A DNA stretch of 64,000 nt from UBA5239 sp040394635 (GTDB lineage: Bacteria > Verrucomicrobiota > Lentisphaeria > Victivallales > Victivallaceae). Below are positions 61,832 through 64,000 of this stretch, one piece after another (position 1 is the stretch's first letter; every line of letters begins with the position of its first letter). The stretch spans positions 10,477 through 74,476 of the forward strand of contig JBEBRW010000023.1 in the NCBI GenBank assembly GCA_040394635.1. The letters are read 5' to 3'. Under the pieces are notes generated by a model. The model had not been told where the DNA came from. It made no database searches and saw nothing but the letters and a program-made list of their open reading frames with translations. The translations under genes were made by a program, and so were the position numbers.

Positions 61832-62104
61832 ATGGATGAGAAAGGATGGGATGCCGTAGACATGAAAACAGTGATTCCGCGCCTGTGGTTGCGGATGGAG
61901 GCCGAAAGCTTCGCTCTTTCCTGGGCTTTGATCACGCAGCTCCGGGCTTCGGAGGATTTTCTGTCGCTGTCATTTATGTGCGAATTCGGGCAGGTCCGAA
62001 TTTCCTCCTCCGGCTCCCTCAAAAAACTATTCGAATATCTCCTGTGGGAAAAAGTCCGGTACATTGACGGTCGGCAGTTCACCTGCCAACTGACCTTCGC
62101 CTAA
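61832..62104 (+). CDS. Small protein of unknown function
   Basis: The 90-residue protein has AAGGAGG at ideal distance from its ATG and follows the previous gene by 18 bases, so it is very likely expressed. It contains AESFALSWALITQLRASEDF and LSLSFMCEFGQVRISSSGSLKKLFEYLLWEK, compatible with a small alpha/beta fold. No family is recognised. It ends about 65 bases before a long perfect palindrome that probably terminates the transcript. Confidence 0.6.
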   Translation: MDEKGWDAVDMKTVIPRLWLRMEAESFALSWALITQLRASEDFLSLSFMCEFGQVRISSSGSLKKLFEYLLWEKVRYIDGRQFTCQLTFA

Positions 62105-62169
62105 AGCAGTTTAGAATTCTAAACAGTTAGCGCAACAAGCCCTCAGGAAACCTCATAAAAACCCAACAT

Positions 62170-62206
62170 CCGTGCCTCGGTGTGGTAGTACCACACCGAG
62201 GCACGG
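62170..62206. terminator. 37-base perfect palindrome, probable bidirectional terminator
   Basis: CCGTGCCTCGGTGTGGTA (62170-62187) and its exact reverse complement (62189-62206) flank a single G. TATTTT follows on the plus strand and a T5 run follows on the minus strand. It separates the mobilization genes from the VapBC pair. Confidence 0.6.
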
Positions 62207-62235
62207 TATTTTAAACTAAAATCTCATATCGGTTA

Positions 62236-62277
62236 TTGATTTTTCTTAATTTTGATATATACTATTGATATATATCA
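62236..62277 (+). promoter_or_regulatory. VapBC promoter with operator dyad
   Basis: TTGATT (62236-62241), a 16-base spacer and TATACT (62258-62263) form the promoter. The arms TGATATAT (62253-62260) and ATATATCA (62270-62277) form a dyad overlapping the -10 box, as expected for autorepression by a VapBC complex. TTGATATATA also occurs as a direct repeat spaced 13 bases. Confidence 0.6.
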
Positions 62278-62300
62278 TAAATAACTCTGCGAGGTGTAAA

Positions 62301-62531
62301 ATGGATATTGCAAAAGTTTTTAAAACGGGGCGGTCACAAGCGATACGTATTCCCAAAAAATATCGTTTCAAGAGTAATACCGTGACCATTCGCAAGCAAG
62401 GCGACAGTATCATACTGACGCCGCAGCAAGATATAACCTGGGATGATTTTTTCAAAAATCATAGCTGTCCGGATTTTACGCTTGAACGGGAAAATGCTCA
62501 GGGCGCTCAGGATCGGGAGTTTTTTCAATGA
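62301..62531 (+). CDS. vapB: VapB-type antitoxin (AbrB/MazE-like)
   Basis: ATG 62301 has GAGGTG upstream. The 76-residue protein starts MDIAKVFKTGRSQAIRIPKKYRF, the swapped-hairpin AbrB/VapB DNA-binding fold with the GRSQAIRIP signature. The acidic C-terminal tail (ITWDDFFKN, DREFF) would wrap the toxin. It overlaps the toxin gene by four bases (ATGA). It should neutralise VapC and repress its own promoter. Confidence 0.9.
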   Translation: MDIAKVFKTGRSQAIRIPKKYRFKSNTVTIRKQGDSIILTPQQDITWDDFFKNHSCPDFTLERENAQGAQDREFFQ

Positions 62532-62929
62532 AGCAACTTTATATGCTGGATACGGATACCTGCAGCTATATTATCCGCGGAACGAGTGATATCCTGAATA
62601 AGCGTATCAAAGAGCACAAGCACAGTCTTTGCATTTCTTCAATAACTTTAGCCGAGCTGCTTTTTGGAGTCGCCAAAAAAGAATCGCAACGTCTTGCTGA
62701 TTCCGTGGGACTATTTCAGCAATTGGTTGAAATCAGGCCATGGACCCCGGAAGCGGCTGAACATTATGCAACCATACGGAATCATCTTGAAAAATCCGGC
62801 CAGCCGATAGGCAATATGGATATGCTCATTGCCGCTTCCGCATTGGCCGAAAATGCTGTATTGATCACCAACAATAAATCTCATTTTTCCAGGGTGCCGG
62901 ATTTGAATATCGAAAACTGGCTGGAGTAA
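62528..62929 (+). CDS. vapC: VapC-type PIN domain ribonuclease toxin
   Basis: The 133 residues form a PIN domain. The acidic site is complete: D8 in MLDTDTCSYI, E43 in TLAELLFGV, D98 in GNMDMLIAASAL, and N116 in ITNNKSHFSRV at the fourth position, as in many VapC proteins. It should cleave RNA when free of VapB. The pair lies inside the mobile-element region and likely stabilises it. Confidence 0.93.
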   Translation: MKQLYMLDTDTCSYIIRGTSDILNKRIKEHKHSLCISSITLAELLFGVAKKESQRLADSVGLFQQLVEIRPWTPEAAEHYATIRNHLEKSGQPIGNMDMLIAASALAENAVLITNNKSHFSRVPDLNIENWLE

Positions 62930-62936
62930 CGTATTT

Positions 62937-63674
62937 TTAGCGTTTTGAGTTCAGGTAGGCTTGGCGATAGCGGCGGAGCGCCGGATTGGAGTGACCGGGA
63001 AATTCTCCGGCTTCGAGTTGCTCATCCGCAGTTTTCGGCAATGGGTGCGCTTTGATGAAATCCTGTTTGGCGGCGGTTTTCGCGGTTTTCGGGCGGTAGC
63101 CGAGCTGTAGATATTTCTGTAAGCAAGAATCGTATTCTTCGCCCCAGCGAATACTCCTTGAATTCATGTTTTCGTGTCGCTTTTGGTGCTGGAAACAGAA
63201 TTTTAAGGCATCATCCAGTACCAGGGATGCAGGAACCGTTTGAAATGATTGTAGGGAACATGACCAATGCGTTGTAATTTCGTATAACCGGATATGGCTT
63301 TGCTCAGGTGACAGACCCCGGATTTTCAAGACTTCGCCAATGGTCCGGTAGATGTGATGAATCTTTTCCGGTAGGAACTCAGGTGGGGCTGGCAGTTGCT
63401 CCGCAAGCTGGAAACATAGCTTGGTATCCGTTTTGCCTGTGAGCTCAAAACTTTGAATTTGCAGCAGATAGGATTCATTGCCTGAATCCACTTCGTGTTC
63501 CATGCAATGAAAATAGTAGCGGATCAGGTTCCGGCAGATCGTCGCCAACATTTCCTCTAATGACGCCGGAGTGTCATTTGGACAGAAAATATTGAGAGCT
63601 TCGGTATCAACCAGAACCGAATCCAAGGTTGCGGCTTTTTGAATCTGCCGATATTGTGACTGAAGATTATTCAT
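62937..63674 (-). CDS. Mobile-element protein of unknown function
   Basis: The 245-residue protein has a helical N-terminal region (LEEMLATICRNLIRYYFHCM) and a C-terminal part rich in basic residues (PKTAKTAAKQDFIKAHPL, PALRRYRQAYLNSKR). No family is recognised. It converges on vapC with a 7-base gap and is transcribed from the same strand as the helix-turn-helix gene at the right edge, 66 bases downstream of it. Confidence 0.6.
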   Translation of the reverse strand: MNNLQSQYRQIQKAATLDSVLVDTEALNIFCPNDTPASLEEMLATICRNLIRYYFHCMEHEVDSGNESYLLQIQSFELTGKTDTKLCFQLAEQLPAPPEFLPEKIHHIYRTIGEVLKIRGLSPEQSHIRLYEITTHWSCSLQSFQTVPASLVLDDALKFCFQHQKRHENMNSRSIRWGEEYDSCLQKYLQLGYRPKTAKTAAKQDFIKAHPLPKTADEQLEAGEFPGHSNPALRRYRQAYLNSKR

Positions 63675-63688
63675 GAAAGTCCGGAGGT

Positions 63689-63707
63689 GCAGGCCAATAC
63701 GGCCTGC
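63689..63707. repeat. Hairpin shared with the 41.3-kb repeat element
   Basis: GCAGGCCAATACGGCCTGC forms a 7-base stem and 5-base loop. It differs from the hairpin at 41372-41390 in one loop base and one compensating base pair, and shares the flanking GGT and CGC. It lies between two minus-strand mobile-element genes. Confidence 0.55.
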
Positions 63708-63740
63708 CGCAGAGGTCTGGAGGCTGCGGAAGCCGCCAGA

Positions 63741-64000
63741 TTATTCCGGAATACCGTTCAACATCAGTTCCCGAACGCTTTCCGGGGTGATGCGAATAAG
63801 GCGCGGACTAATCTTCACCGCTTTCAGGTGCCCGGCGCGAATATATCGGTTCACTGAATTGACCGAAACGGATAACATTTCGGCGCATTCGCGGCGCGTG
63901 AGCGGTTTATCCGATTGGACAGATTTGCCGATCGCATCCAGCAGGATTTCCGGGGACAGCCCCGGCAGATACGGCTGGAGGACATTGACGGCAGTCTTCA
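63741..64000 (-). CDS. Helix-turn-helix (excisionase-like) protein, 5' truncated by the window
   Basis: The frame runs from the right edge to TAA 63743-63741. It reads LTRRECAEMLSVSVNSVNRY, then IRAGHLKAVKISPRLIRITP, a typical HTH_17/excisionase winged helix in which the wing follows an I-R-x-G-x-L-K segment. Such proteins act as excisionases or regulators of integrated elements. The visible part has about 86 residues; the start lies outside the window. Confidence 0.75.
   Translation of the reverse strand, partial: KTAVNVLQPYLPGLSPEILLDAIGKSVQSDKPLTRRECAEMLSVSVNSVNRYIRAGHLKAVKISPRLIRITPESVRELMLNGIPE

Noticed and set aside
55564..64000. A tRNA or integrase defining an ICE border
   Set aside because: No tRNA cloverleaf and no tyrosine or serine recombinase was found in the visible part; the element end may lie beyond the window.
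1..64000. CRISPR array
   Set aside because: No regularly spaced repeats of 24-40 bases with unique spacers and no Cas genes were seen.

Overview
The window looks like part of a Lentisphaerota (Victivallis/Victivallales-like) chromosome that runs into a mobilizable element at its right end. The taxonomic guess rests on five genes for type II/IV pseudopilin-like proteins with the FTLIELLVVIAIIAILAAM N-terminus and, in four of the five, a C-terminal H-X9-DG motif. Such genes are massively expanded in Lentisphaerota and Planctomycetota. Secreted glycan-active enzymes, each next to its own LacI, GntR or AraC regulator, fit the same lineage. No rRNA, tRNA or CRISPR array was seen.

Layout. 1-6.3 kb: a pseudopilin C-terminus, a frameshifted secreted TIM-barrel/jelly-roll protein, a GH36 alpha-galactosidase divergent from an AraC regulator, and a small secreted protein followed by a clear terminator. 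6.4-11.6 kb: a minus-strand operon LacI - pseudopilin - pseudopilin - secreted clan GH-A enzyme, driven by a consensus promoter carrying two copies of a CACGTG operator. 11.9-14.4 kb: a BlaI/BlaR1-like pair whose sensor ends in an Ig-like domain. 14.4-23.3 kb: a minus-strand operon GntR - M14 deacylase - pseudopilin - secreted protein - parallel beta-helix protein - toroid protein, again with a consensus promoter and an operator. 23.4-26.4 kb: a PocR-like AraC regulator, a 79-residue membrane peptide behind a sigma-54 promoter, and a secreted SGNH hydrolase.

26.4-34.9 kb is the most unusual region: six tightly coupled minus-strand genes (UbiA prenyltransferase, PEP-synthase/rifampicin-phosphotransferase-like enzyme, BtaA-like DUF3419 protein, CTP-type polyprenol/phytol kinase-like protein, GNAT-like protein, AMP-forming ligase). 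Together they suggest an uncharacterised membrane-lipid or isoprenoid-lipid pathway. 35.1-41.1 kb: an ABC exporter, HlyD adaptor, sigma-54 activator and a membrane-anchored protein, all behind a near-consensus sigma-54 promoter, so the activator probably controls its own operon. 41.25-41.44 kb holds a hairpin-rich MITE-like repeat. 41.5-51.1 kb: a glycan locus (GntR/LacI hybrid regulator, pseudopilin, two large secreted proteins, GH130, sodium:solute symporter). 51.4-55.6 kb: an AraC regulator divergent from a GH2 beta-galactosidase.

55.6-64 kb is mobile-element DNA: gene remnants, a 1559-residue MobF relaxase-helicase with upstream direct repeats, accessory plasmid-type proteins, a VapBC toxin-antitoxin pair, and a helix-turn-helix protein running off the right edge.

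Recurring logic: an autoregulated regulator heads an operon that encodes one or two pseudopilins directly upstream of secreted carbohydrate-active proteins. The window contains no SusC/SusD pair, so pseudopilins may fill a surface role specific to each locus.
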